From Cytophagales bacterium (GTDB lineage Bacteria > Bacteroidota > Bacteroidia > Cytophagales > Spirosomataceae), in the NCBI GenBank assembly GCA_024742395.1, contig JANSYO010000047.1:1-32042 (forward strand): a stretch of 32,042 nt of DNA, in the 5' to 3' direction. The notes below the pieces were generated by a model. That model was not told where the DNA came from, did not search any database, and worked only from the letters and a program-made list of their open reading frames with translations. Positions 24,501 through 31,769 of the stretch are shown here, piece by piece (within the stretch, counting starts at the first letter, position 1; every line of letters starts with the position of its first letter). A program made the position numbers and the translations under genes.

Positions 24501-25338
24501 TACCGGCGTGCAGGTTCCACTGGGAGACCTCGTAGAGATAGCTTACGTGCAAGGTGCCCAAATGATAAAAAGTGAAAATACTTTTTTGGTGGGTTACGTG
24601 CTGCTCGATAAAAAAGAAGGTTTTGCTGAGGTGGATGTTGTAGAAGCCGCTCAAGCTCATATCGAAGAAAAAATACAGAATGGCGAACTGGTCGTTCCTG
24701 CAGGAGTAAGTTTTAAATTTTCTGGGAGTTATGAAAACCAGCTTCGGGCTGAAAAACGCTTATCTATTATAGTGCCTCTCGTTCTGGGCATCGTATTCCT
24801 GATTTTATACTTCCAGTTTAAATCAGTTTCCAGCTCATTGATGGTCTTTACTGGCATTTCAGTGGCCTTTTGTGGAGGTTTCATCATGCTATGGTTATGG
24901 GGGCAGAGTTGGTTTATGGATTTTGCCTTTTTTGGTGTGAACATCCGAGACCTTTTCCAAATGCACACGGTCAACCTAAGTGTGGCTGTTTGGGTAGGTT
25001 TTATTGCCCTGTTCGGAATTTCCACAGACGATGGGGTGCTCATGGGAACCTACCTCACCCAAAGTTTCGAGGAAAATAAATACAGCAATCTAAAAGAGCT
25101 ACGCCATGCTGTGGTATTAGGTGGCCAGCGACGCATAAAAGCATGTACTATGACCACCACGACCACCATCATTGCCTTGCTGCCCATTTTTACATCAACC
25201 GGTAAAGGGGCTGATATCATGATACCTATGGCAATTCCGGCCTTTGGTGGAATGATAATCGATATAACCTCATATTTCATCTTGCCCGTTCTTTTTTCAA
25301 TTCGGGAAGAGCGAAAATTAAAAAAACTGAACGCATGA
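21514..25338 (+). CDS. cusA: CusA/CzcA-type heavy-metal RND efflux pump
   Basis: A 1274-aa HME-RND inner-membrane proton antiporter that expels Cu(I)/Ag(I) or divalent metals. Seen are the N-terminal TM with the pore-domain start (PVPVDAIPDIGENQQIVFTQ), the first TM cluster with ALSGIAIAIGTMVDLGIV, and the second half with VPLVLGIVFLILYFQF and ISTDDGVLMGTYL. The MPSLNEGSFLLMPTSMPHAG segment carries Met residues seen in CusA, which favours Cu/Ag. It is longer than E. coli CusA (about 1047 aa) because of an inserted hydrophobic stretch (about residues 520-680, roughly four extra membrane segments), common in Bacteroidota CusA. It overlaps the TolC-like gene by 4 nt. Confidence 0.95.
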   Translation: MLNKIIKYFLYNKLVTLLLLLLVIGWGVITSPFGWKISFLPSDPVPVDAIPDIGENQQIVFTQWMGRSPQDIEDQITYPLTTSLLGISGVKSIRSSSIFGVSSIYIIFNEDVDFYWSRSRILEKLNSLPSNLLPEGVQPALGPDATALGQVYWYTLEGRDKTGKPTGGWDLHEIRSVQDFYVKYGLNAVEGVSEVASIGGYVQEYQIDVNPDAMRAYGIPLHKVMQAVRESNRDVGAKTIEINRAEYLVRGLGYIRSVEDLEKAVVAVNQNVPIRVKDIGVVTLGPATRRGLLDKDGAEVVGGVVVAKYGSNPLEVINSVKEKIGEISSGLPKKTLSNGVESQLTIVPFYDRTQLIEETLGTLEEALSLEVLISLLVVIVMVLNLRASLLISSLLPIAILMVFIAMRYFHVDANIVALSGIAIAIGTMVDLGIVLSENVLKKMEEAPPGQPLIATVYQGAAEVSSAIVTAVATTVVSFVPVFTLQAAEGKLFTPLAYTKTFALIAALLVALLLLPSFAHWFFGVKINNERLKKYGTISLLPIGLIALIFGYLLPGSILILFSLLGIAKTYLASKSFAQSSVWTFIFKHGELLVTLIAVVWLLAKFWLPLGAGTSLFVNFIFVAIMVGVVLAIFLLLEKYYVPILSWCLEHKKSFLLIPSFLIFLGANIWLGFDSIFGFIATGFEQVKVDVRKTAVWSGMSHAFPGMGKEFMPSLNEGSFLLMPTSMPHAGVEQNRQVVQQLDMLLANIPEVDLAVGKMGRAETALDPAPISMYENIINYKPEFAVNTKGHRVRFRVDEYNNFISSQGDTLSNEDALQQGISPSDLIIDPKGEYFRNWREQIKSSDDIWNEIVRVTKIPGVTSAPRLQPIETRLVMLQTGMRAPMGIKVYGPDLQTIEGFGLQLENVLKEVPSVKQEAVFADRIVGKPYIHMNINREAISRYGLTIEDVQRTIETAIGGMQITSTVEGRERFPVRVRYPRELRDDPGNLKKIYIPTPTGVQVPLGDLVEIAYVQGAQMIKSENTFLVGYVLLDKKEGFAEVDVVEAAQAHIEEKIQNGELVVPAGVSFKFSGSYENQLRAEKRLSIIVPLVLGIVFLILYFQFKSVSSSLMVFTGISVAFCGGFIMLWLWGQSWFMDFAFFGVNIRDLFQMHTVNLSVAVWVGFIALFGISTDDGVLMGTYLTQSFEENKYSNLKELRHAVVLGGQRRIKACTMTTTTTIIALLPIFTSTGKGADIMIPMAIPAFGGMIIDITSYFILPVLFSIREERKLKKLNA

Positions 25339-26570
25339 AAAAGTTAATCTATCGTTATATGTTCCTCCTTACAGTGGTTATACCTGTACATGGGCAGACT
25401 TTGGAGGAATACCTGCTTATGGCTGCTGAAAACAACCCTGATATACAGGCAGCCCACAGTGAGTTTAATGCTGCTTTACAGAGGATTGCACAGGTAAATG
25501 CATTACCTGACCCTACAGTTTCCCTTGGGGTTTTTGTAAGCCCTATCGAAACCAGAGTGGGAGCACAAAGAGCCAGGCTCTCGCTAAATCAGATGTTTCC
25601 CTGGTTCGGTACCCTGAAAGCCCGGGAGGAAGCAGCAGGATTAATGGCTCAAGCCAAGTTTGGCGAAATCAATGTTCTTAAGAATGACCTGTTTCTGGCC
25701 CTTAAGCAAAATTATTTTCCTCTTGCCGAAATCAAGGAGCACATTCGTATCAGTGAGGAAAATCTGGAAATCCTGCAAACCTATAAGCTGCTTAGCACGG
25801 CCAAATATTCCAATGGAAAGGTTCCATTGTCCGATGTGCTGCGGGTTGATATTATGATTGAAAACCTTCGTACAGAAATTTCTTTGCTGAGAGAAAACAT
25901 TAAGCCTTACGAAGTAAACATAAACCGGCTTTTGAACAGAAGCGATTCATTAAGTATTCACATAGAACCACGGTTTACACAAGGCTTGACAGGAATAGAT
26001 TCTGAACCCATCGAAGATTTAGTGGACAGGAACCCTTCCTTGCTTCTGGTCGATGCAAAAATTGAGGCGGAAAAGGCCAATGAGAATTTGGCTAAATTGA
26101 GATATAAGCCAAATCTGGGAGTTGGGCTGGACTATGCCATGATTTCCAAAAGAAAAGGGGTAGAAATGGCTCAAAATGGCAAAGATGTATTGATGCCCAT
26201 GGTTTCACTGAGCTTACCGATTTTCAAAAAGAAAAATGCCGCCTACGTCGACGAATCCAAACTGATGCAAATGTCCCTATCCCAAAAGCGGGAGGGTATC
26301 GAAAACAAACTCAAAGGCAGTTACGCCATGGCGTCCTTTGAACTGGAAAAGGCTTTGGAATTATTTCAGCACTATCAAAACCAAATAGAAAAGAACAAGC
26401 GTATTCAAAATCTCCTTTACACGGCTTATGCCAATTCCGGGGAAAATTTTGAGGAGGTATTGAGAATTCAACAAGAGACTTTGCGATATGAGATGGCCAA
26501 AGTCTCCGCAACGAAAAACTATTATATGGGATTGGCAAAATTGGAGTTTTTAACAGCCAGTGATTTATAA
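25335..26570 (+). CDS. cusC: TolC-family outer-membrane channel (CusC-like)
   Basis: A 411-aa outer-membrane efflux protein with signal peptide (MKKLIYRYMFLLTVVIPVHG) and long alternating helical and beta parts typical of TolC/OEP proteins (LEEYLLMAAENNPDIQAAHSEF; YFPLAEIKEHIRISEENLEILQTYKL). The start overlaps the CusA stop (ATGA), so it is co-translated and should form the outer-membrane exit of the CusA pump. A CusB-type periplasmic adaptor is not present on either side in the window; it may be beyond the right edge or encoded elsewhere. The symbol is by context, not by direct recognition. Confidence 0.9.
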   Translation: MKKLIYRYMFLLTVVIPVHGQTLEEYLLMAAENNPDIQAAHSEFNAALQRIAQVNALPDPTVSLGVFVSPIETRVGAQRARLSLNQMFPWFGTLKAREEAAGLMAQAKFGEINVLKNDLFLALKQNYFPLAEIKEHIRISEENLEILQTYKLLSTAKYSNGKVPLSDVLRVDIMIENLRTEISLLRENIKPYEVNINRLLNRSDSLSIHIEPRFTQGLTGIDSEPIEDLVDRNPSLLLVDAKIEAEKANENLAKLRYKPNLGVGLDYAMISKRKGVEMAQNGKDVLMPMVSLSLPIFKKKNAAYVDESKLMQMSLSQKREGIENKLKGSYAMASFELEKALELFQHYQNQIEKNKRIQNLLYTAYANSGENFEEVLRIQQETLRYEMAKVSATKNYYMGLAKLEFLTASDL

Positions 26571-26594
26571 AGTAACCATAATACACATACGATT

Positions 26595-26870
26595 ATGAAC
26601 CATAATATAAACATCAAAAAGTTTGCTTTGGCAGCAGGAATAGCCGCTGCCGTTTTTTATGTGGGATGTGCCTTGCTCATGCTCATTGCAGGAAAAGAAG
26701 GCACCGTAAAATTCTATAATGCATTGTTTCACGGGATGGACACGTCCAGCTTTATTCGGATGGACGTACCCTTAACGGAATCCCTTCTTGGGGTACTATT
26801 GACCTTTATTTTAGGGGCGGTTTTTGGGGCATTGATAGCTTATTTATACAACCTACAATGGAAAAGATAA
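26595..26870 (+). CDS. DUF5676 small membrane protein
   Basis: A 91-aa membrane protein with two hydrophobic segments (about 10-30 and 65-88) and a GKEGTVKFYNALFHGMD motif between them, matching DUF5676. Such proteins are often next to heavy-metal resistance genes; their role is not known. The stop overlaps the next gene start by 13 nt, so coupling is likely. Confidence 0.85.
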   Translation: MNHNINIKKFALAAGIAAAVFYVGCALLMLIAGKEGTVKFYNALFHGMDTSSFIRMDVPLTESLLGVLLTFILGAVFGALIAYLYNLQWKR

Positions 26871-27511
26871 TCCCCAATATAGCCATACTTTGGTTTAAGA
26901 ACCAGGCGAAAAAAGAAGCTCACCGTGTCTTGGTAGCGTTTTTTGAAAAAAGCGATGTGGAGCAAATCCTTAGTGGATATTGGGCCAGGTATATGGCCCA
27001 AAGACCCGAGATAAAAAAGGAAACTACGCAAGGAGGTACCATCATGGTGCACTTGGCGGCCATGTCAGCAGCCTTTTACGATGAACTATTAGAAAGAGGC
27101 AAAACGCAAGCTGAAGCTACCCGACTGTTTTATCAGGTGGCATGGAACATTTACAAAAAAATGGGTAAGACTACCTGGAATTTGACGGGTTTGATATCCA
27201 GGAACAAGGGCAAAAGACTGGCCCTTGCCACAAAACTTTTTAGGTTTTTCCCATTTAGCTCACCTGCCTATACGTGGAAAGATGTCGATGATGAGCATTA
27301 CGCTGTGGCTTTTGACTGTATGAAATGTCCCGTGGCGGTGTACTTCCAATCCAAAGGCCTGTCTAAGTTTTGTGCAGACACTTGGTGTGCCTTGGATTTT
27401 CCACTGGCTCATTTGTGGCATGGGAGCTTGCTTAGAAACGGGAGTATTGCAGGTGGGGCGGAGGTTTGTGATTTTAGATGGAAAACAGAAAAAAATGTTG
27501 AGTTGACATGA
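26858..27511 (+). CDS. L-2-amino-thiazoline-4-carboxylic acid hydrolase-like protein
   Basis: A 217-aa protein of the ATC hydrolase family (L-2-amino-thiazoline-4-carboxylate hydrolase). The C-terminus has FDCMKCPVAVYFQSKGL, the ALDFPLAHLWHG stretch and a final GGAEVCDFRWK, the Cys/His/Asp pattern of this family. An N-terminal helical region precedes it. The genuine ATC enzyme opens a ring in L-cysteine synthesis in pseudomonads, but many homologues in other bacteria sit in unrelated contexts, often with metal or stress genes. Here it overlaps DUF5676 by 13 nt and the nuclease gene by 4 nt (ATGA), so its partner is more likely a redox or metal-linked thiol function than amino-acid synthesis. 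Confidence 0.8.
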   Translation: MEKIIPNIAILWFKNQAKKEAHRVLVAFFEKSDVEQILSGYWARYMAQRPEIKKETTQGGTIMVHLAAMSAAFYDELLERGKTQAEATRLFYQVAWNIYKKMGKTTWNLTGLISRNKGKRLALATKLFRFFPFSSPAYTWKDVDDEHYAVAFDCMKCPVAVYFQSKGLSKFCADTWCALDFPLAHLWHGSLLRNGSIAGGAEVCDFRWKTEKNVELT

Positions 27512-28359
27512 AAATTATCAAAGCATCTGGCGAAAGTGCCGTTTTCGATGAAAGCAAACTTCTTCGATCATTACTTCGGGCAGGAGCCAGTGAGTCCTTA
27601 GCAAAGGAACTTTTGGTGGAGATAAGAGATAGCCTATATGAAGGGGTCAGCACCACCGAAATTTATAAAAAGGCCTTTGGTCTTTTAAGAAAGAGATCCC
27701 GGCCCTCTGCGGCACGCTACAAATTAAAAAAGGCTATCATGGAGTTAGGGGAGACAGGTTATCCCTTCGAAAAGTTCGTAGGTGCTCTTTTAGCTGCAGA
27801 AGGGTTTAGCACGCAAGTAGGGGTTATAGTGAAAGGGGCTTGTGTATCGCATGAAGTGGATGTCATTGCAGAGAAGGATAATCGCCATTTTATGTGCGAA
27901 TGCAAGTTTCATAAGTTGCAAAACCGTCGCTGCGATGTAAAAATCCCTCTTTATATCCATTCACGGTTTAAGGATGTGGAAGCACAATGGCTTAAGAAAC
28001 CCGGACATGCGGCCAAGTTTCATCAGGGCTGGATTTTCACGAATACCCGTTTTACATCCGATGCCACGCAGTACGCCGCTTGTGCGGGAATGCAGCTAAT
28101 AAGCTGGGACTATCCCGAAGGCAATGCCATTCGGGAAAGGGTTGACAGAACGGGTATACACCCTATTACCTGCTTAACAAGCTTAAGTCGTGCTGAGAAA
28201 AAAATATTGATAGAGCAGGAGATCATTACGGTGAAAAACCTTCGGGAGCATGCAGAAATATTTGAAAAAATTCAGATACCGGTAGGTAGAAGGAAGGGGA
28301 TTCTAAATGAGGCTGAAATGCTATTCATTCAAGCCAAAAACGAAAAAGAAAATGTTTAG
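27508..28359 (+). CDS. ATP-cone domain fused to an Mrr/RE-like nuclease
   Basis: A 283-aa fusion. Residues 1-90 form an ATP-cone (MKIIKASGESAVFDESKLLR; STTEIYKKAFGLL; AARYKLKKAIMELG), the ATP/dATP-sensing unit known from NrdR and ribonucleotide reductases. Residues about 85-200 are a restriction-endonuclease-like domain with G-F-ST, HEVDVIA (Glu116, Asp118), and HFMCECKFHK (Glu131-Cys-Lys133) giving the D...ExK active site. A C-terminal helical region follows (RAEKKILIEQEIITVKNL). The start overlaps the previous stop (ATGA) and the end overlaps the phosphorylase start by 8 nt. So it may be a nuclease whose activity is gated by ATP or dATP level. A defensive or DNA-processing role is plausible but not demonstrated. 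Confidence 0.85.
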   Translation: MKIIKASGESAVFDESKLLRSLLRAGASESLAKELLVEIRDSLYEGVSTTEIYKKAFGLLRKRSRPSAARYKLKKAIMELGETGYPFEKFVGALLAAEGFSTQVGVIVKGACVSHEVDVIAEKDNRHFMCECKFHKLQNRRCDVKIPLYIHSRFKDVEAQWLKKPGHAAKFHQGWIFTNTRFTSDATQYAACAGMQLISWDYPEGNAIRERVDRTGIHPITCLTSLSRAEKKILIEQEIITVKNLREHAEIFEKIQIPVGRRKGILNEAEMLFIQAKNEKENV

Positions 28360-29848
28360 AAATAGTTTAGTTTTCAGAAGATTGGGGATTGATACGCAGC
28401 ATGAGCATTTCGTGTACATGCGAGAGGATTGCCACATTTGCAAATCTGAGGGATTTGAAGCCCTCACAAGAATTCAAGTTTCAGATGGCAGAGAGACCAT
28501 TACCGCAAGCCTAAATATCATTAGGTCTGAAATATTGCTCCCTGGAGAAATAAGCCTTTCAGAATCTGCCTTAAAAATTCTAAAGGTAGAAGATGGCCAG
28601 AAGCTTTACCCTTCACACTTGCATTCCATTAATTCATTTGGTCATTTACGAGCAAAAATTTACGGGAACAAATTATCGGAAGCCCAGTTTCATGAAATTA
28701 TTAAAGATATAGTGGCCGGGAAGTATTCTAATATTCATTTATCTGCTTTTATTACTGCCTGTGCAGCCAATAATCTAACCACGGAAGAGATAAGTGACTT
28801 GTCCAAAGCAATGATAAAAACAGGACATGTTATTGATTGGCACTCAGAAAATGTTGTCGATAAGCATTGTATTGGAGGTTTGCCGGGAAATAGAACTACC
28901 CCTATTGTAATTTCGATCGTTACCTCGCTTGGCTTAAGAATGCCCAAAACCTCCTCTAGAGCCATTACTTCGCCTGCCGGCACCGCCGATACAATGGAAG
29001 TGATAACGGAGGTTAATCTAAGTGCGGATGAAATAAAACGAGTGGTTAATAAAGAAGGTGGATGCATTGTATGGGGAGGAACTTCCCAATTAAGCCCGGC
29101 GGATGATTTGCTTATTAGGGTTGAAAAAGCTCTTGATATAGATTCTGAGGGGCAGCTTATTGCTTCCGTATTATCAAAAAAAGTTGCGGCGGGCTCGAGT
29201 CACGTTTTGATTGATATACCAATTGGTGAAACGGCCAAAGTCAGAAGCAAGGAAGCCGCTATTCATCTAAGCTCTAAAATGATGGAGGTTGGTTCCATTT
29301 TAGGTTTGAAAACCAAAGTGATAATAACTGACGGTTCGCAGCCAGTGGGAAGAGGTATTGGGCCAGCTCTAGAGGCCCGGGATATTTTGGCGGTTTTAAG
29401 GAATCAGGAAGATGCACCAAAAGATTTAAAAGAAAGAGCATTGAAATTAGCAGGGGAGCTTCTCGAATTGGCTTCTGTGGCAGCATTTGGGGGTGGATAT
29501 CAGCTAGCTAAAAAAGTTTTGGAAGAAGGGAAGGCTTATCGGAAGTTCAAAGCTATTTGTGAGGCCCAAGGAGCTTTTAGAGAACCTGAGACAGCTCCGT
29601 ACAGTAAAGAAATAAAAGCACTTTCTCCAGGTACTGTCCAAGATATTGATAATCGCAAATTGGCCAAAATCGCCAAGTTGGCCGGAGCCCCAAGCAGCCC
29701 ATTAGCGGGTTTGGATTTTTTAGCCCCCATAGGTTCTCAAATTAAACGTGGTCAGACACTTTTTACCGTTTACGCTGAATCTCAGGGAGAACTGGAATAT
29801 GCCTTAGAGTATTTGGATTACCATTCTAACATCTTAACAATCAATTAA
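28352..29848 (+). CDS. archaeal-type AMP/thymidine phosphorylase family protein
   Basis: A 498-aa long-form nucleoside/nucleotide phosphorylase (COG0213; the archaeal AMP phosphorylase/TIGR02645-like group). Seen: KHCIGGLPGNRTTPIVISIV, TSPAGTADTMEVITEV, VWGGTSQLSPADD and ITDGSQPVGRGIGPALEARD, with an N-terminal domain of about 85 residues that distinguishes it from short DeoA. Archaeal members split AMP to adenine and ribose-1,5-bisphosphate. The start is set at ATG 28352, which overlaps the nuclease stop by 8 nt; a longer frame from 28307 would overlap by 53 nt. It abuts the PRPP synthetase-like gene with no spacing. No RuBisCO or ribose-1,5-bisphosphate isomerase is in the window. Substrate is uncertain (AMP, thymidine or other). 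Confidence 0.9.
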   Translation: MFRNSLVFRRLGIDTQHEHFVYMREDCHICKSEGFEALTRIQVSDGRETITASLNIIRSEILLPGEISLSESALKILKVEDGQKLYPSHLHSINSFGHLRAKIYGNKLSEAQFHEIIKDIVAGKYSNIHLSAFITACAANNLTTEEISDLSKAMIKTGHVIDWHSENVVDKHCIGGLPGNRTTPIVISIVTSLGLRMPKTSSRAITSPAGTADTMEVITEVNLSADEIKRVVNKEGGCIVWGGTSQLSPADDLLIRVEKALDIDSEGQLIASVLSKKVAAGSSHVLIDIPIGETAKVRSKEAAIHLSSKMMEVGSILGLKTKVIITDGSQPVGRGIGPALEARDILAVLRNQEDAPKDLKERALKLAGELLELASVAAFGGGYQLAKKVLEEGKAYRKFKAICEAQGAFREPETAPYSKEIKALSPGTVQDIDNRKLAKIAKLAGAPSSPLAGLDFLAPIGSQIKRGQTLFTVYAESQGELEYALEYLDYHSNILTIN

Positions 29849-30742
29849 ATGAAAAAGATAGTATTTGCACTACCGGGTAACGAGAAAATGGCCTTACAAG
29901 TGGCCGGACACATAAATGCAGATATCGGAGAGGCTGTTTTTAGGAAATTTCCTGATGGCGAATCCTATCTAAGAATAATTTCTGATGTCAAAGACAAGTG
30001 TGTGGTGCTTATATGCACACTGCATGACCCGGATGAGAAATTACTGCCCTTGTATTTTTTGAGCCAAACTGCTAAATCACTTGGTGCATGCTGCACTTGT
30101 TTGGTGGCACCTTATTTAGCCTACATGAGACAAGATAAGGTTTTCAATCCAGGCGAAGGGCTGACCAGTTCCTATTTTGGGCATCTGGTTTCGTCATTTG
30201 CAGACAGCCTTATTACCATAGACCCCCATCTTCATAGGATAAGTACTTTATCAAGTATTTATACCATACCGAGCGATGTAATTCACGCATCTGATGCTAT
30301 TTCTGTGTGGATTAAAAACAATATTCCCAAACCTGTTCTAATTGGTCCAGATAGTGAATCCGAACAATGGGTTTCTGAAGTGGCCAAGAATGCAAATGCT
30401 CCCTTTATCGTTTTGGAAAAAACCAGACATGGTGACAAAAATGTGGAAGTTTCCGTTCCGAGGGTTGATAAGTACATAGCACACACCCCTGTGCTAGTAG
30501 ACGATATAATTTCTTCTGCACGTACCATGATTGAAACTATAAGGCACTTGCTCAAAGCCGAAATGAAGGCCCCCGTATGTATAGGGATTCATGCGGTATT
30601 CAGCAAAAGTGCCTTTCAAGATTTACTAAGCTCCGGGGCTGCACAAGTCATTACTTGCAACACTATTCCTCATGAAACCAATCAAATAGATCTGAGTTCA
30701 TTGATTGCTGAGCGAATTAATAAAATAATGAAACATAGATGA
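29849..30742 (+). CDS. divergent ribose-phosphate pyrophosphokinase (PRPP synthetase) homologue
   Basis: A 297-aa PRPP synthetase-family protein, slightly short of the usual about 310 aa. Motifs: FPDGESYLRI, LVAPYLAYMRQDKVFNPGEG, TIDPHLHR, the EKTRHGDKNVEV catalytic loop and the PRPP-binding VDDIISSARTM. The DPHLHR and PYLAYMRQD forms are closer to archaeal than to the housekeeping bacterial enzyme, so this is probably a second, horizontally acquired paralogue and not the essential prs. It starts directly after the phosphorylase stop and overlaps the next start by 4 nt (ATGA). Together with the phosphorylase it would interconvert nucleotide and phosphoribosyl pools; whether it makes PRPP is not shown. 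Confidence 0.88.
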   Translation: MKKIVFALPGNEKMALQVAGHINADIGEAVFRKFPDGESYLRIISDVKDKCVVLICTLHDPDEKLLPLYFLSQTAKSLGACCTCLVAPYLAYMRQDKVFNPGEGLTSSYFGHLVSSFADSLITIDPHLHRISTLSSIYTIPSDVIHASDAISVWIKNNIPKPVLIGPDSESEQWVSEVAKNANAPFIVLEKTRHGDKNVEVSVPRVDKYIAHTPVLVDDIISSARTMIETIRHLLKAEMKAPVCIGIHAVFSKSAFQDLLSSGAAQVITCNTIPHETNQIDLSSLIAERINKIMKHR

Positions 30743-31380
30743 AACTATTGATTTATATGTTCGGCTATTTGCTTTTGCCAGCTATTTTATGTGGACAGCA
30801 GAATATGCTCATTGAGCAGATTGAAGGCAAAACTATAATTAAAAATAGTTATAACGAGAAAGGTGAATTTGAGGGAAAGCAAGTCATGAAGGTCTCCAGG
30901 CTTGTTAAAAAAGAGGGAACTCTTCAAGTAAAAATTAATATTTCGTCATTCGATTACTCCAATAAACTAACTAAAACATTTGTTACAAACTTTAAGTGCA
31001 AGCCTAGTGAGTCCAGTGTTTTATTAATGCTAATCCCGCTTTCAGATTTGAACGATTCTAAGACCGAAATCAAATCACGATCATTAGAGTTCAAGAATAT
31101 TTACAACTTAAATGATCTAAAAGATATAACTATTGAACTTAAGATTCAGTCTGGTCTCAAAGGCTTTTTAGGTTCGGAAAGCACGGTAACTATAAACTCC
31201 CGTTCGTGGGATTCTTTGAACAAAACCCTTGAATCCAAATTGGAAATCTCGGTTTTCGCTTTGGGTCTTAGGATTAGAAAAATTCATTACAAAGTCAGCG
31301 AGGCCTTCAAAAATGAAACCCTTGCATTTCAAAAATTCGTCTCATCCGATGCGAGTTACTTCACCATGACTTACCAATGA
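30739..31380 (+). CDS. secreted/periplasmic protein of unknown function
   Basis: A 213-aa protein with an N-terminal signal segment (MKLLIYMFGYLLLPAILCGQ) and a beta-rich body with many charged Lys/Glu/Ser residues (IEGKTIIKNSYNEKGEFEGK; LQVKINISSFDYSNK). It could be a small envelope protein; no family is recognised. It overlaps the PRPP synthetase gene by 4 nt (ATGA), which places it in the same operon, and is followed by the heavy-metal-binding lipoprotein. Confidence 0.65.
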   Translation: MKLLIYMFGYLLLPAILCGQQNMLIEQIEGKTIIKNSYNEKGEFEGKQVMKVSRLVKKEGTLQVKINISSFDYSNKLTKTFVTNFKCKPSESSVLLMLIPLSDLNDSKTEIKSRSLEFKNIYNLNDLKDITIELKIQSGLKGFLGSESTVTINSRSWDSLNKTLESKLEISVFALGLRIRKIHYKVSEAFKNETLAFQKFVSSDASYFTMTYQ

Positions 31381-31436
31381 ATTTCTCAAAAATGAAACAA
31401 GGCAATTATGTTATACTAAACTTTAAACAAATCAAA

Positions 31437-31718
31437 ATGAAAAAAACAATTCTAACTATCGCTTTTGTGGCCACAGTTCTATTCTCATCCTCTTTGGTTC
31501 TGAGCTCTTGCGGCAATACAAGTTCAAGTGAAGACACGCATGAACACATGGAAGGGGATCAACATGGTGATATGGATCATAGTGATATGAATCATGGAGA
31601 TATGGAAATGGCAGATGCCACTTATGCTTGCCCAATGCATCCGGAGATTACCGGAGTAAAAGGAGATAAATGTTCCATTTGCAATATGTATCTGGAGGAA
31701 GTGGAAACAGAAGAATAA
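31437..31718 (+). CDS. heavy-metal-binding-domain lipoprotein
   Basis: Chosen start is ATG 31437 (93 aa); the frame opens further upstream at 31377 but those residues are not signal-like. The signal ends with a lipobox LSSC (SLVLSSCGN), so it is a lipoprotein. A His/Met/Asp-rich linker (HEHMEGDQHGDMDHSDMNHG) leads into the heavy-metal-binding motif YACPMHPEITGVKGDKCSIC and then NMYL, with the CPMHP and CSIC Cys residues that bind copper or zinc. It probably captures metal in the periplasm and hands it to the efflux pumps. It lies just before the CopB-type ATPase. Confidence 0.9.
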   Translation: MKKTILTIAFVATVLFSSSLVLSSCGNTSSSEDTHEHMEGDQHGDMDHSDMNHGDMEMADATYACPMHPEITGVKGDKCSICNMYLEEVETEE

Positions 31719-31726
31719 GTTTAAAC

Positions 31727-31752
31727 GAAGATCGGGAAGCTTCCCGATCTTC
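31727..31752. terminator. 26-bp perfect palindrome between the lipoprotein and ATPase genes
   Basis: GAAGATCGGGAAG is followed at once by its reverse complement (31740-31752). In RNA it makes a strong hairpin, 8 bp after the lipoprotein stop, and is a likely terminator or attenuator. No U-tract follows, so read-through to the ATPase may occur. Confidence 0.55.
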
Positions 31753-31769
31753 CTAAAATAATAAATACT

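Noticed and set aside
28864-28876. TGTATTGGAGG resembling the mnmE att core
   Set aside because: It encodes part of the conserved KHCIGGLPGN motif of the phosphorylase, so the 8-bp match is explained by coding sequence.
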